A stretch of DNA of 64,000 nt, from the NCBI RefSeq assembly GCF_900106995.1, contig NZ_FNOK01000005.1, positions 124,001 to 188,000 of the forward strand. Direction: 5' to 3'. The notes under the pieces are model-generated. The model saw only the letters and a list, made by a program, of their open reading frames with translations. It was not told the DNA's origin and did not search any database. Below are positions 36,030 to 43,454 of the stretch, piece after piece. The translations under genes and the position numbers were made by a program. The stretch comes from Saccharopolyspora shandongensis. GTDB taxonomy: Bacteria; Actinomycetota; Actinomycetes; Mycobacteriales; Pseudonocardiaceae. Within the stretch, counting starts at the first letter, position 1. Each line of letters starts with the position of its first letter.

Positions 36030-36075
36030 CCCGTGCGTACTTGGTGTCGCTATAGCGACACCAAGTACGCACGGG
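36030..36075. repeat. CCGTGCGTACTT inverted repeat, copy 2: perfect 46-base palindrome
   Basis: Bases 36030-36052 are exactly complementary to 36053-36075, with no mismatch. The outer arm CCCGTGCGTACTT is shared with 29620-29663 and 44579-44622, and the inner GTGTCGCTATA is also found in the third copy. It lies between the ends of divergent clusters, next to the stop of the 36091 gene. Probable terminator; the perfection suggests recent insertion or strong selection. Confidence 0.85.
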
Positions 36076-36090
36076 TGGTGATGCGCCTGG

Positions 36091-36336
36091 TCAGCGGGCC
36101 GCGAGGTCGGCCTCGACCTGGGCGATGGCCTCGTCGAAGGCGCGCCGGAACGCCGCTACTTCCCACGGGTGCAGGCGGAAGGACTCGGTGTCGTCCGGCC
36201 CGCACACCCCCAGCTCGCCCGCCCCGACGCCGATCGAGCACACCGCGAGCTCCCCGCGCGAATCCCGGCACCGCAACAACCACTCCCGCCGCGGCTGCGA
36301 CTCCTGGACCGGAGACTCCCCAGCGCTGCTGGCCAT
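36091..36336 (-). CDS. Small protein of unknown function divergent to the XRE regulator
   Basis: An 81-residue protein (EWLLRCRDSRGELAVCSIGV ... LGVCGPDDTESFRL ... EVAAFRRAFDEAI). Three cysteines and strand-rich N-terminal part, C-terminal helix. GGGAGG lies five bases before ATG 36336. I do not recognise a domain. The gene is transcribed away from the XRE-DUF5753 gene, and the two share a short intergenic region (36337-36473) that may be regulated by it. Confidence 0.72.
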   Translation of the reverse strand: MASSAGESPVQESQPRREWLLRCRDSRGELAVCSIGVGAGELGVCGPDDTESFRLHPWEVAAFRRAFDEAIAQVEADLAAR

Positions 36337-36473
36337 CTCAACCTCCCGATGTTGAATCCGGTGGACACTAGAAATAATCGGTTGCGTGCATTTCTTCTCT
36401 CAAGTACACGATTCGGTGATGGATCATCGGAGGTCGCGGCGATACCGTTTTCCATCGATGCAAGGAGGTTTCA

Positions 36474-37313
36474 ATGGCGCGTCGTGCAGGCCCTTCGGTT
36501 CGCTCTCGGCGGTTGGCGCATGTGCTGCGCAAGCAGCGCATCGCTGCGGGGTTGACTGCGGCTGAGCTCGCGAGGGCGATCGGAATGTCGGCGAGCAAGG
36601 TCAGTCGCTTCGAGAGCGGCGAGAGTGGGATCTACCTGGACGACCTGGAGAAACTGCTCGACTTCTACCGGCTGTCGAAGAAACGTCGCGTCGAGCTCCT
36701 GGACATAGCCCGTCATGCCGAGGAACGCGGCTGGCTGCGGCTGAGTAATGCGAATCTACCGGAGGACTGGCAGACCTGGGTTGATTTCGAAGACGAAGCA
36801 AACGCGCTCTTGAACTACGAGCCCCTGGTTGTTCCTGGTTTGCTGCAAACGCCGGAGTACACCAGGGCGATCATCGACGCGACTGGCCAGTTGAGTCCTC
36901 GGGAAGTTGATTCGCTGGTATCTGCGCGGATGGCTCGGCAAGGCCTCCTCGACAAGGAGGAGCCGGTTCACTTGCACGCGATCATCGAAGAGACCGCCCT
37001 GACCCGTCCGGTCGGTCCAGGTGGCGCGCTCGAGCGACAGCTTCGGCATCTGGTTGATGCGGCATCGCGGCCGCACATCACGATCCAGGTGATGCCCCAC
37101 GACGTTGGGTTGCATCCGGGGTTGAACGGCCCCTTCGCGATCTTGGAGTACGGCTCTGAAGCGAGCTTGGTGCTGCTCGAGCACAAGACGGTCAACTTGT
37201 TCATGGACGAGGAAGACCAGTTGGCCGTGTACTCGTCAGCGTGGGATCAGCTTGTCAGCAAGGCGAGAGAACCGGATGACTCGATCAAGTTCGTTCAAGC
37301 CCTCATGGGGTGA
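36474..37313 (+). CDS. XRE-family regulator with DUF5753 domain
   Basis: A 279-residue protein: N-terminal helix-turn-helix (LRKQRIAAGLTAAELARAIG, MSASKVSRFESGESGI; about 15-75) and a C-terminal DUF5753 domain (NYEPLVVPGLLQTPEYTRAI, RQGLLD, HAIIEETALTRPVG, ITIQVMPHDVGLHPGLNGPF). Such genes occur in many copies in actinomycetes, usually paired with DUF397 genes as here, and have been linked to development and secondary metabolism. AAGGAGG precedes ATG 36474. Codon use is less GC-rich than in the surrounding core genes, a sign of transfer. Confidence 0.93.
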   Translation: MARRAGPSVRSRRLAHVLRKQRIAAGLTAAELARAIGMSASKVSRFESGESGIYLDDLEKLLDFYRLSKKRRVELLDIARHAEERGWLRLSNANLPEDWQTWVDFEDEANALLNYEPLVVPGLLQTPEYTRAIIDATGQLSPREVDSLVSARMARQGLLDKEEPVHLHAIIEETALTRPVGPGGALERQLRHLVDAASRPHITIQVMPHDVGLHPGLNGPFAILEYGSEASLVLLEHKTVNLFMDEEDQLAVYSSAWDQLVSKAREPDDSIKFVQALMG

Positions 37314-37336
37314 TCGCCGCGTGCCATCATGCAGAC

Positions 37337-37651
37337 ATGAGTCCTCGTGGCCTATCTGCTGCAGTCTGGCGCAAGTCGAGCCGCAGTACTGCAAGTTCGA
37401 ATTGCGTGGAAGTCGCATTTGTCGGGGACGTGTGGCAGAAGTCCAACCGCAGCTCAGCCAACTCCAACTGCGTGGAAGTCGCCTGGCAGAAGTCGAGTCG
37501 TAGCGCGAACACCGCCAACTGGGTCGAGGTCGCCCGGCGGGACGCTGTCGTCGGGGTTCGGGACTCGAAGGATCGAGGTGGCGGTGTGCTGGTCTTTTCC
37601 GCTGCTCGGTGGGCCGACTTCGTCGGTGGGCTCATGCGGGTCCGCGCATAG
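37337..37651 (+). CDS. DUF397 protein with triplicated half-domain
   Basis: A 104-residue protein paired with the DUF5753 regulator 23 bases upstream. DUF397 proteins usually carry one W(R/Q)KSSRS-x-NCVEVA unit followed by a unit ending VRDSKD...FS...W..F. Here the first unit occurs three times in tandem: WRKSSRSTASSNCVEVA, WQKSNRSSANSNCVEVA, WQKSSRSANTANWVEVA. The normal second half then follows (VVGVRDSKDRGGGVLVFSAA, RWADFVGGL). The third unit has Trp in place of Cys. Probably a partner or anti-repressor of the XRE protein; that role is inference. Confidence 0.88.
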   Translation: MSPRGLSAAVWRKSSRSTASSNCVEVAFVGDVWQKSNRSSANSNCVEVAWQKSSRSANTANWVEVARRDAVVGVRDSKDRGGGVLVFSAARWADFVGGLMRVRA

Positions 37652-37763
37652 GCCCGTTGGGTTGGTGTGAAGTTTTTGAGAGTTGGTGCGTGGCGGGAAG
37701 TCGCGCTGCTAGGGTCGGCCTTCGACCGGGTGATCAGACGCCGCGACCTGGGGGTTTCCCGCG

Positions 37764-38135
37764 ATGACGACGCCAGCACCACCTTCGCCGCCGGTTCCCG
37801 GTGGCGCCGGTCAGACCATCACCGTCAACAAGGACAACGTCCTCGAGGTCCGCAAGGCCATCCTGATGGCAGCGGAGGACGCCAAGTTCAAGTTGATGGA
37901 GCTTGCACCCAGCCTGCGGGTGTCATCGCCTGCTGCGGATGACATCAGCAAGACTGCTTCGTCGGTTTGGACCGCGAATCTCATCGGCAATCCGGATTCC
38001 CACTTCCAGCGGCTGGTGCAGTACGTGGAGAACGTCATCGACCTGGGAGACCAAGTCGGCGAGGCGGCCAAGCAGTACGGCTTCACCGACGATGAGATCA
38101 AGGCGTCGTTCCAAATGCAGCAGAGGCAGATGTGA
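37764..38135 (+). CDS. Small helical type VII secretion-associated protein (PE/WXG-like)
   Basis: A 123-residue protein with a Pro-rich start and two long helices (NVLEVRKAILMAAEDAKFKL; SHFQRLVQYVENVIDLGDQV), the size and plan of PE or WXG100 partners. It overlaps the DUF3558 lipoprotein gene by four bases and precedes a WXG-type and an EspG gene, supporting a type VII role. TAGGGT at 37710-37715 could be its -10 box. No canonical WXG or PE motif is present, so the assignment rests mainly on context. Confidence 0.75.
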   Translation: MTTPAPPSPPVPGGAGQTITVNKDNVLEVRKAILMAAEDAKFKLMELAPSLRVSSPAADDISKTASSVWTANLIGNPDSHFQRLVQYVENVIDLGDQVGEAAKQYGFTDDEIKASFQMQQRQM

Positions 38136-38749
38136 GGGGTCTGGTGCGGGCGCGTCTTGGGTACGGATTGATCGCGGTGGCTGCGGTCGCAGCGCTGACC
38201 AGTTGCACGGTGAACGGCCCGGACCCGGACTCCGAGCCGCCTGCCACTTCGGCTCCGACGACGAAGAGCTCTTCACTGGATCTGCCGCAACGGCCGCGAG
38301 ATCTGGCGATCGCCGGCAAGCAGGACGCCGAGATCTGCGCCTGGCTGAAGTCGGAGCAGAAGCAGTCGCTGCAGATCGGTGGCTCCGGTAGGCCGGTGCA
38401 GAGGAACGGGAACAACTACAACGGCTGCGCTTTCCTCGGCGAAGCCGGAAATGCCCAGTTCGGATTTGCTCTCCGGGTGGTGCCCGAGGGAATCCAGTCG
38501 TTCATGTCGGAGGTCAACTCGTCGCCGGAATCCGAGAAGGCGTTCGAGATCAACGGCTTCGGCGCCGTGCAGGGACAGATCGCTGGTGGCGAAAGCCTTG
38601 GCTGCGATGTGTTCGTCGACGCGGCCGAAGGCCAGACGCTCTGGATCAACATGATGCTCCAAACCCCCGGCGGCATGGACAACGACCAGATGTGCGAGCG
38701 GGCGAAGCAGGCCGCCGAGGCGGCCGTGACGACCTTGCAGGGTAGCTAG
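38132..38749 (+). CDS. DUF3558 lipoprotein
   Basis: A 205-residue lipoprotein. The signal peptide ends in the lipobox LTSC (Cys25), followed by a Ser/Thr/Pro linker and a DUF3558 domain (ICAWLKSEQKQ, YNGCAFLGE, GCDVFVDAAEGQTLWI, DQMCERAKQAAEAAV) with four cysteines. DUF3558 lipoproteins are common beside ESX-type genes in Pseudonocardiaceae. GTG 38132 overlaps the upstream stop (GTGA). Function unknown; it acts outside the membrane. Confidence 0.85.
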   Translation: MRGLVRARLGYGLIAVAAVAALTSCTVNGPDPDSEPPATSAPTTKSSSLDLPQRPRDLAIAGKQDAEICAWLKSEQKQSLQIGGSGRPVQRNGNNYNGCAFLGEAGNAQFGFALRVVPEGIQSFMSEVNSSPESEKAFEINGFGAVQGQIAGGESLGCDVFVDAAEGQTLWINMMLQTPGGMDNDQMCERAKQAAEAAVTTLQGS

Positions 38750-38757
38750 GGGGAGTC

Positions 38758-40002
38758 GTGACCAGCATCGATCCGATCCGGGACATCCGGTTCGAGGGGA
38801 TGGACATCCCCCAGCTCCAGGAATGGATCACGCAGATCAAGCAGGGGCGCGGCGCGGAGTCGATGCAGGGCGCGGTGCGCGCGCTGGACGAGTGCGTGAA
38901 GGTGGTCGTCGATCTCGACGACACGCTGCGGCGCGAGCTCGGCAAGCTGCAGATCGCGTGGGAGGGCAACGCCGGCAGCCTCGCGGCGGCGGCGACCCAG
39001 CAGCAGTCCGTCTTCATGGCCGATGCCCCGGATCCCCTGAAGGCATCCGCGGACAGCGTCGACGCGCAGGGCCGGGGCTACGAGTCCGCCCGCAACGGGC
39101 TGCCGAACAACGACGAGCTCAAGCACAAGCAGTCGGAGAACGCGCTCGAATGGGCCGGTGGTGCCTTCGGCTACGAGAGCGACTACGACAAAGAAGCCAA
39201 GAACATCGAGGGCCAGAAGCAGGCCGCGCAGGCCGCGCTCAGCTCGTACCGCAACACCTCGGTCAGCCAGGCCGATTCCTACCAGCCGCTGCCCGAGATG
39301 CCGCCCGCGACGGTGTCCGCGCAGTCGGCGTCCGGGACGAGCATGCCGACCGTCGGCGTGGGTTCGGTCGGCGGCTACTACGGCGGCTCGGCGGTCGACC
39401 CGGGCACGTCCGGTGTCGTCGTCGGCGGCGGTAACATCGGCGGCGGAATCAAGCGCGGCGACGGCGTGGGTGCGCAGGATCCCGCCGACCGCAGCAGCAC
39501 GGGTCGGCACCCGGACGAGCGCGAGACCGGCGGCGAGGCGGACCAGACTCCGGAGGCCGCCGCGACGAGCAGCGGCATCAACCCCGGCACGGTGCTCGGC
39601 ATCGCCGCAGGTGGTGCGGCGGTCGCGGGTATCGGCGCCTACGCCGCGAGCAGGATGCTCGGCGGCCGGGGCCCGGCCGCGGCATCGGCCGGCGGTGGCT
39701 CGGCTTCCGGGCTGAGCCGGGGCGGTTCGTCCGGCATCGGCGGCGGGCCCGGCGACACGGTGGCCGGGCGGTCCGCGGGCAACACGCCGGGCAGCCGCCC
39801 GGCGGCCGGTTCGATGATGGGACCGGCGGCGACCCGCGGCGACAAGCGCAGCGAAGACGCGGAGCACGAGAACAAGTACGTCGCCGACGAAACCCCGTTC
39901 GACGACGAGCGGCTGGTCGCACCGCCGGTGCTCGGGCACTTCGAGCCCGACGACGAAGCCGACGAGGATTCCCCCGACGACGAGCCGAAGAAGCGGGACT
40001 GA
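38758..40002 (+). CDS. WXG-motif (PPE-like) protein with Gly/Ser-rich C-terminus
   Basis: A 414-residue protein. The N-terminal ~170 residues are helical with a Trp-x-Gly turn (LQIAWEGNAGS, Trp68), as in WXG100/PPE-type substrates. The next ~130 residues are rich in Ser, Gly and Ala. One hydrophobic helix occurs near 280-300 (GTVLGIAAGGAAVAGIGAYA). The rest is Gly-rich and then acidic. It is followed two bases later by an EspG-family gene, whose products chaperone PE/PPE substrates, so it is the probable EspG client. GTG 38758 follows a good GGGGGAG site. Confidence 0.8.
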   Translation: MTSIDPIRDIRFEGMDIPQLQEWITQIKQGRGAESMQGAVRALDECVKVVVDLDDTLRRELGKLQIAWEGNAGSLAAAATQQQSVFMADAPDPLKASADSVDAQGRGYESARNGLPNNDELKHKQSENALEWAGGAFGYESDYDKEAKNIEGQKQAAQAALSSYRNTSVSQADSYQPLPEMPPATVSAQSASGTSMPTVGVGSVGGYYGGSAVDPGTSGVVVGGGNIGGGIKRGDGVGAQDPADRSSTGRHPDERETGGEADQTPEAAATSSGINPGTVLGIAAGGAAVAGIGAYAASRMLGGRGPAAASAGGGSASGLSRGGSSGIGGGPGDTVAGRSAGNTPGSRPAAGSMMGPAATRGDKRSEDAEHENKYVADETPFDDERLVAPPVLGHFEPDDEADEDSPDDEPKKRD

Positions 40003-40004
40003 CG

Positions 40005-40808
40005 TTGCGCCCTGGAGCAGAAGCCGATCCGATCGTGCTGTCCGCATTGGAATTCGATGTGGTCTGCGAGGCGGAGAAGCTCACCGAGCGCCGGCACATC
40101 ATCCTCAACGTGCCGAGCCCGGGAGCGACCTACTCGGAGCGCGCGCAGCTCGTCGCGGACGTGTGGGCCGGGCTCCGCAAGCGCCGCCTGGCGGAGCCGC
40201 ACCGCGACCGCGTCGACGTCGACTTCGCGGACCTGCTGGGCCTGCTGGACCGGCCGCAGCGCAGCATCGACGTGCGGATCTGGGCGGACCGCTCGATTCG
40301 TGCCCTGGCGTCGGCGAACGGCGGCACCGGCCTGCTGGCCATTGTGGATGGTGACATCGTCGAGCTGACCCCGATCCGGGCGAGTTCGCTGGTGGAGGCG
40401 GCGGTGTCGGTGGCGGGCGACATGGCGCCGGGGCCGGGCCGAGCGGTGAGCCTGCCCAACGAGATCCTCCGCGAAGCCAGCGACTACGCGGGCCCGAACA
40501 ACCCGCTGCTGTTCACCGACGAACTCCGGTCCCTGGGCATCGCCCCGGACGACGCGGCGGACGTGGCGAACATGGCGGACGGAATGGGAATCCGGGGCCA
40601 GTTCGGCGTGGAGGTCTGCCCGAACCGAGGCGGAAGGCCGGAGCGGGCGAACAGGGTGGTGGCGTTCCACGACACGGGCAAGGGCCGCTACAGCCACGTG
40701 GTCCGCCCCAGCGGAGACGGCCGCCGCTGGAGCACGATAGCCCCGGCGGACAACGCGAGAATCGCGGAGTACACCCGAGAACTCCTGGCCGAGATCTGGG
40801 ACGACTGA
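40005..40808 (+). CDS. EspG-family type VII secretion chaperone
   Basis: A 267-residue protein with EspG features: LSALEFDVVCEAE near the start, a strand-rich middle (SIDVRIWADRSIRALASANG, GTGLLAIVDGDIVEL), RGQFGVEVC, and the ending RVVAFHDTGKGRYSHVVRP ... GDGRRWSTIAPAD. EspG proteins bind PE-PPE pairs in the cytosol before export. The upstream WXG gene ends two bases before the proposed TTG start (40005); GTG 40035 is an alternative that gives the family's usual N-terminus. No ESX membrane apparatus (EccB/C/D/E, MycP) is encoded in this window. Confidence 0.84.
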   Translation: MRPGAEADPIVLSALEFDVVCEAEKLTERRHIILNVPSPGATYSERAQLVADVWAGLRKRRLAEPHRDRVDVDFADLLGLLDRPQRSIDVRIWADRSIRALASANGGTGLLAIVDGDIVELTPIRASSLVEAAVSVAGDMAPGPGRAVSLPNEILREASDYAGPNNPLLFTDELRSLGIAPDDAADVANMADGMGIRGQFGVEVCPNRGGRPERANRVVAFHDTGKGRYSHVVRPSGDGRRWSTIAPADNARIAEYTRELLAEIWDD

Positions 40809-40889
40809 GTCGTCGCCGCCGCTTGGCACATCCTGTTCCGCCGCGCAGAGCCATCTCTTAGCCTGGGCGGGACTCGGTGGAGGTGTGGT

Positions 40890-41513
40890 GTGGTCGGGTA
40901 TTCGGAGTTGGTCGAGCGGGCTCGGGCGCTGGCCGGCAGCGGGCAGCGGCGGATCTTGGGGATCGCCGGGGCTCCCGCGGCCGGGAAGGGGTTCGTCGCC
41001 CGGCGGGTCGTCCGAGAGCTCGGCGGCGCCGCCGTTCTCGTGCCGATGGACGGCTTCCACCTGGCCAACGGCCAGCTGCGGCGGCTCGGGCGGGCCGACC
41101 GGAAAGGCGCTCCCGACACCTTCGACGCCGCCGGGTACGTCGCGCTGCTCCGGCGGATCCGGGAATGCGGGCCCGGCACCGTTTACGCCCCCGAGTTCCA
41201 CCGGGAGATCGAGGAGTCCTACGCCGGGGCCATCGCCGTCGATCCCGATGTGCCGCTGGTGATCACCGAGGGCAATTACCTGCTGCTGGATTCGCCGCCG
41301 TGGTCGGCGGTCCGGGAACTGCTCGACGAGGCGTGGTTCCTCGCGCCCGACGACGATGTCCGGGTGCGGCGGCTCATCGATCGGCACATCGGTTACGGGC
41401 GGACTCCGGAGGAAGCCGAGGAATGGGTTCACCGCAGCGACGAGCGCAACGCCGCCATCATCTCGGCGAGTCGAGACCGGGCCGATCTGGTCGTCGCCGG
41501 CGACCCCGAATGA
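40890..41513 (+). CDS. Nucleoside/nucleotide kinase family protein (PRK/uridine kinase-like)
   Basis: A 207-residue P-loop kinase: IAGAPAAGKG (Walker A with Gly replacing the usual Ser/Thr), VPMDGFHL, DTFDAAGYVALL, YAPEFHREIEE and VITEGNYLLLDSPPW. This pattern is that of the YggC/FrcK-like nucleoside or sugar kinases related to phosphoribulokinase. GTG 40890 has GGAGG about six bases upstream. It stands alone, followed by repeat element copy 2. The substrate is unknown. The Gly in place of Ser/Thr after the P-loop Lys is known in this family, so it is not evidence of inactivity. Confidence 0.86.
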   Translation: MVGYSELVERARALAGSGQRRILGIAGAPAAGKGFVARRVVRELGGAAVLVPMDGFHLANGQLRRLGRADRKGAPDTFDAAGYVALLRRIRECGPGTVYAPEFHREIEESYAGAIAVDPDVPLVITEGNYLLLDSPPWSAVRELLDEAWFLAPDDDVRVRRLIDRHIGYGRTPEEAEEWVHRSDERNAAIISASRDRADLVVAGDPE

Positions 41514-41531
41514 TTTCACGAATCGTATCTG

Positions 41532-41788
41532 AATGAGGTTTTTCCAACCTCAGTTTGCGTGGCGGTGCGGGTGGCGGAACCTCAGAGGCTCCCTGGTCTG
41601 TGGGTGCCCCTCCTGATGTATGTCCAATACACGGCGGAGGGGCCGTCCTCGCCAGGAAGCCTCTGAGAACCCGCGGCGGTGCAGGTGTCGTAGGTGGGCT
41701 ATGCGCCTGCGGCGCATGCGGCACCCCATCGATGTGCACCTTTGTGGCCCGCGGCTGCGGGTTGACCAGGATGAAAAACCCTCAATAA
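41532..41788. repeat. Dispersed structured repeat element, copy 2
   Basis: Same length and order as 22495-22753. The ends are ATGAGGTTTTTC (41533-41544) and GAAAAACCCTCAAT (41773-41786). Stems corresponding to copy 1 are CTCAGAGGCT/AGCCTCTGAG (41581-41590, 41658-41667), CCTGG/CCAGG, GCCCCTCC/GGAGGGGC (41606-41613, 41636-41643), and the identical apex TGTAT/ATACA (41617-41631) and identical ATGCGCC/GGCGCAT hairpin (41701-41717). Where the two copies differ in a stem, both arms change together. It may have terminator activity for the kinase gene upstream. Confidence 0.85.
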
Positions 41789-42082
41789 ATTTCAAAAATG
41801 GGGTAGTATGTTGTCGGCGGGCCTGTGGAGTGGCTCGTCGTCAATGTCCAGGTGATCTATTGGACAACTTGCTGAGCTGCGAAAACATTGATGATTGGCC
41901 GCTGGTCAATTGGTTCGTTCATTCGCTCATTGTTGGCTGGAAAGTCCGCCGGAATGCTGGCTATGTTGGCCCCAGTCCGGTTCCGGACGGCATTTCCAAA
42001 GCCCGGAGAAGCGATTGCGTTCGGCGGAGATGCCGAATCGCGAAGCTCCCGGGTGAACGGTCTCAGCGAGGAGTGAACAATC
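41789..42082. other. AT-richer intergenic stretch after repeat copy 2
   Basis: About 290 bases with clearly lower GC than the surroundings and no supportable gene (a 62-codon frame at 41888-42076 lacks protein-like codon use). TAGTAT near 41815 may be a promoter element for the secreted protein gene that follows. Together with the repeat, the whole interval 41514-42082 is gene-free. Confidence 0.4.
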
Positions 42083-42505
42083 ATGACCAGCAAGCTGGCT
42101 CGCGTTTTCGCAATCGGCGCTTCGGGTGCTGTGCTGTTGGGTGGGATGCTCGTCGTCGCGCCGGTTGCTTCGGCGAGTGCGCAGGGATGCACGGGCACCA
42201 ATCTGCGCACCGATCCGGCTCTCCTGTGCACCACCGTCGACGGTGAGAGCACGACGGTCAAGAACATCCAGGCCTCGATCGACATCAAGAACTACACCTG
42301 CAACGCCGACTTCAAGGTCTGGGGCACCTACGCGGACGGCCGGAAGTACTCCGACACCGGGCACGCCAAGTGCGGCCTCGGCCGGGTCTGGGTCGATTTC
42401 AAGCCCGGCGGCGGCAAGTTCAAGAACGGCACCAAGGTGTGCGGCGCGCTGGTCGAGAACGGCAAGGTCCGGGCGGAACACGCCTGCATCGAGATCAAGA
42501 AGTGA
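42083..42505 (+). CDS. Secreted six-cysteine protein of unknown function
   Basis: A 140-residue exported protein with a clear signal peptide (basic start, hydrophobic 12-25, cleavage near ASA at 30-33). The mature part has six cysteines (36, 49, 73, 97, 120, 135), enough for three disulfides, and beta-rich sequence (DIKNYTCNADFKVWGTYADG, AKCGLGRVWVDFKPGGGKF). GAGGAG precedes ATG 42083. I know no family for it. It is small, stable-looking and isolated, in a low-GC pocket next to the repeat element, so it may be an acquired secreted factor. Confidence 0.8.
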   Translation: MTSKLARVFAIGASGAVLLGGMLVVAPVASASAQGCTGTNLRTDPALLCTTVDGESTTVKNIQASIDIKNYTCNADFKVWGTYADGRKYSDTGHAKCGLGRVWVDFKPGGGKFKNGTKVCGALVENGKVRAEHACIEIKK

Positions 42506-42511
42506 CCGGGC

Positions 42512-42544
42512 GTGCCGTGAGCCCGGGCGGCGGGCTCACGGCAC
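42512..42544. terminator. Bidirectional terminator overlapping a stop codon
   Basis: A perfect 14-bp stem, GTGCCGTGAGCCCG (42512-42525) with CGGGCTCACGGCAC (42531-42544), between convergent genes. The right arm contains the stop codon of the minus-strand gene (42536-42538). Confidence 0.8.
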
Positions 42545-43360
42545 CACCGCCACGTCGAAGTAGATCGGGCGCAGGGCGCTCGCCGGGTAGAACAGCACCC
42601 CGTTCTCGTCCACCATCTTCCACGCGATCTTGCACCGCCCCGGCACGCTGCCCGCCGCCACCGGCACGCTCAGCCGCACCGCCTGCCCCGGCTCGACCAC
42701 GGCGATCGACACCCGGTGCGGCGCGGTGCACTGCGATCCGCCTTCGCGGCCGGCCTGCTCGAGGTAGCGGCCGGTCCAGCGGACCTGGCCGATGTTGCGC
42801 AGTTCCCAGGTCTTGACGAAGTTCCCGCCGGCCTTGACCTCGATCCCGTCCGGCGGGTCTTCGCCCAGCATGAACGAGGCGTCGCCGGGGATCGGGCGCT
42901 GCGGCGGCGACAGCCAGAAGAACACGCCCGAACCAGCCGCCAGCACGACCAGGACCGCGAGCACGATCAGCGGCCAGCGCCGCTTCGGTGCAGGAGCAGG
43001 AGTCGGAGCAGGATCGGGAACCACTTCGGCAGCACCACTCGCCCGGGCCTCCTCCCAGTGGCGAGTCCACTCGCGACGGACGGACTCGGCTTCCTGGCCG
43101 AGCGCGTTCACCGCGAGGCTGCGGACGAATTCCCAGGTCGTCTCCCACGACGGCAGATCCCGGCCCCGGGCCGCCGCCGACAGCGCCGACTTCGACGCCG
43201 CCGCGCCGAACTCGGCGCGCATCCGGTCGTAGGACGGATCGCCCGCGGCCTCCTTCAGCTCGCACAGCCGGAACGCGAATTCGGCGACCGGGCCGTCCGC
43301 CGGGTCGGGGCGCTGCTGCTTCCGGCCGCGTTTGCCGGTGCTCGCCGCCGCCTCGTCCAT
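42536..43360 (-). CDS. Membrane protein with helix-turn-helix-like N-terminus and NBR1-type Ig-like domain
   Basis: A 274-residue protein. The cytoplasmic N-terminal part (about 25-110) has an XRE-like helical region (FAFRLCELKEAAGDPSYDRM then ASKSALSAAARGRDLPSWET). A membrane helix lies at about 140-162 (LIVLAVLVVLAAGSGVFFWL). The C-terminal ~100 residues are an NBR1-type Ig-like domain (GGNFVKTWELRNIGQVRWTG). The Ig domain is named for the eukaryotic autophagy receptor NBR1; bacterial versions sit on the cell surface with unknown ligands. ATG 43360 has GAGG about eight bases upstream. Confidence 0.82.
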   Translation of the reverse strand: MDEAAASTGKRGRKQQRPDPADGPVAEFAFRLCELKEAAGDPSYDRMRAEFGAAASKSALSAAARGRDLPSWETTWEFVRSLAVNALGQEAESVRREWTRHWEEARASGAAEVVPDPAPTPAPAPKRRWPLIVLAVLVVLAAGSGVFFWLSPPQRPIPGDASFMLGEDPPDGIEVKAGGNFVKTWELRNIGQVRWTGRYLEQAGREGGSQCTAPHRVSIAVVEPGQAVRLSVPVAAGSVPGRCKIAWKMVDENGVLFYPASALRPIYFDVAVVP

Positions 43361-43454
43361 CGTTCGACCTCGCCCGTGCGCTGGTGTTCTGACCGCCACG
43401 CGACATTTACTAGCACGGTTCCGTGACGATGGGTGCACGGGTGGGCGCGTAGCG

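Noticed and set aside
41888..42076. 62-codon frame starting with two Met in the AT-richer gap
   Set aside because: No ribosome site, no protein-like codon bias, and it ends just at the ribosome site of the real secreted-protein gene.
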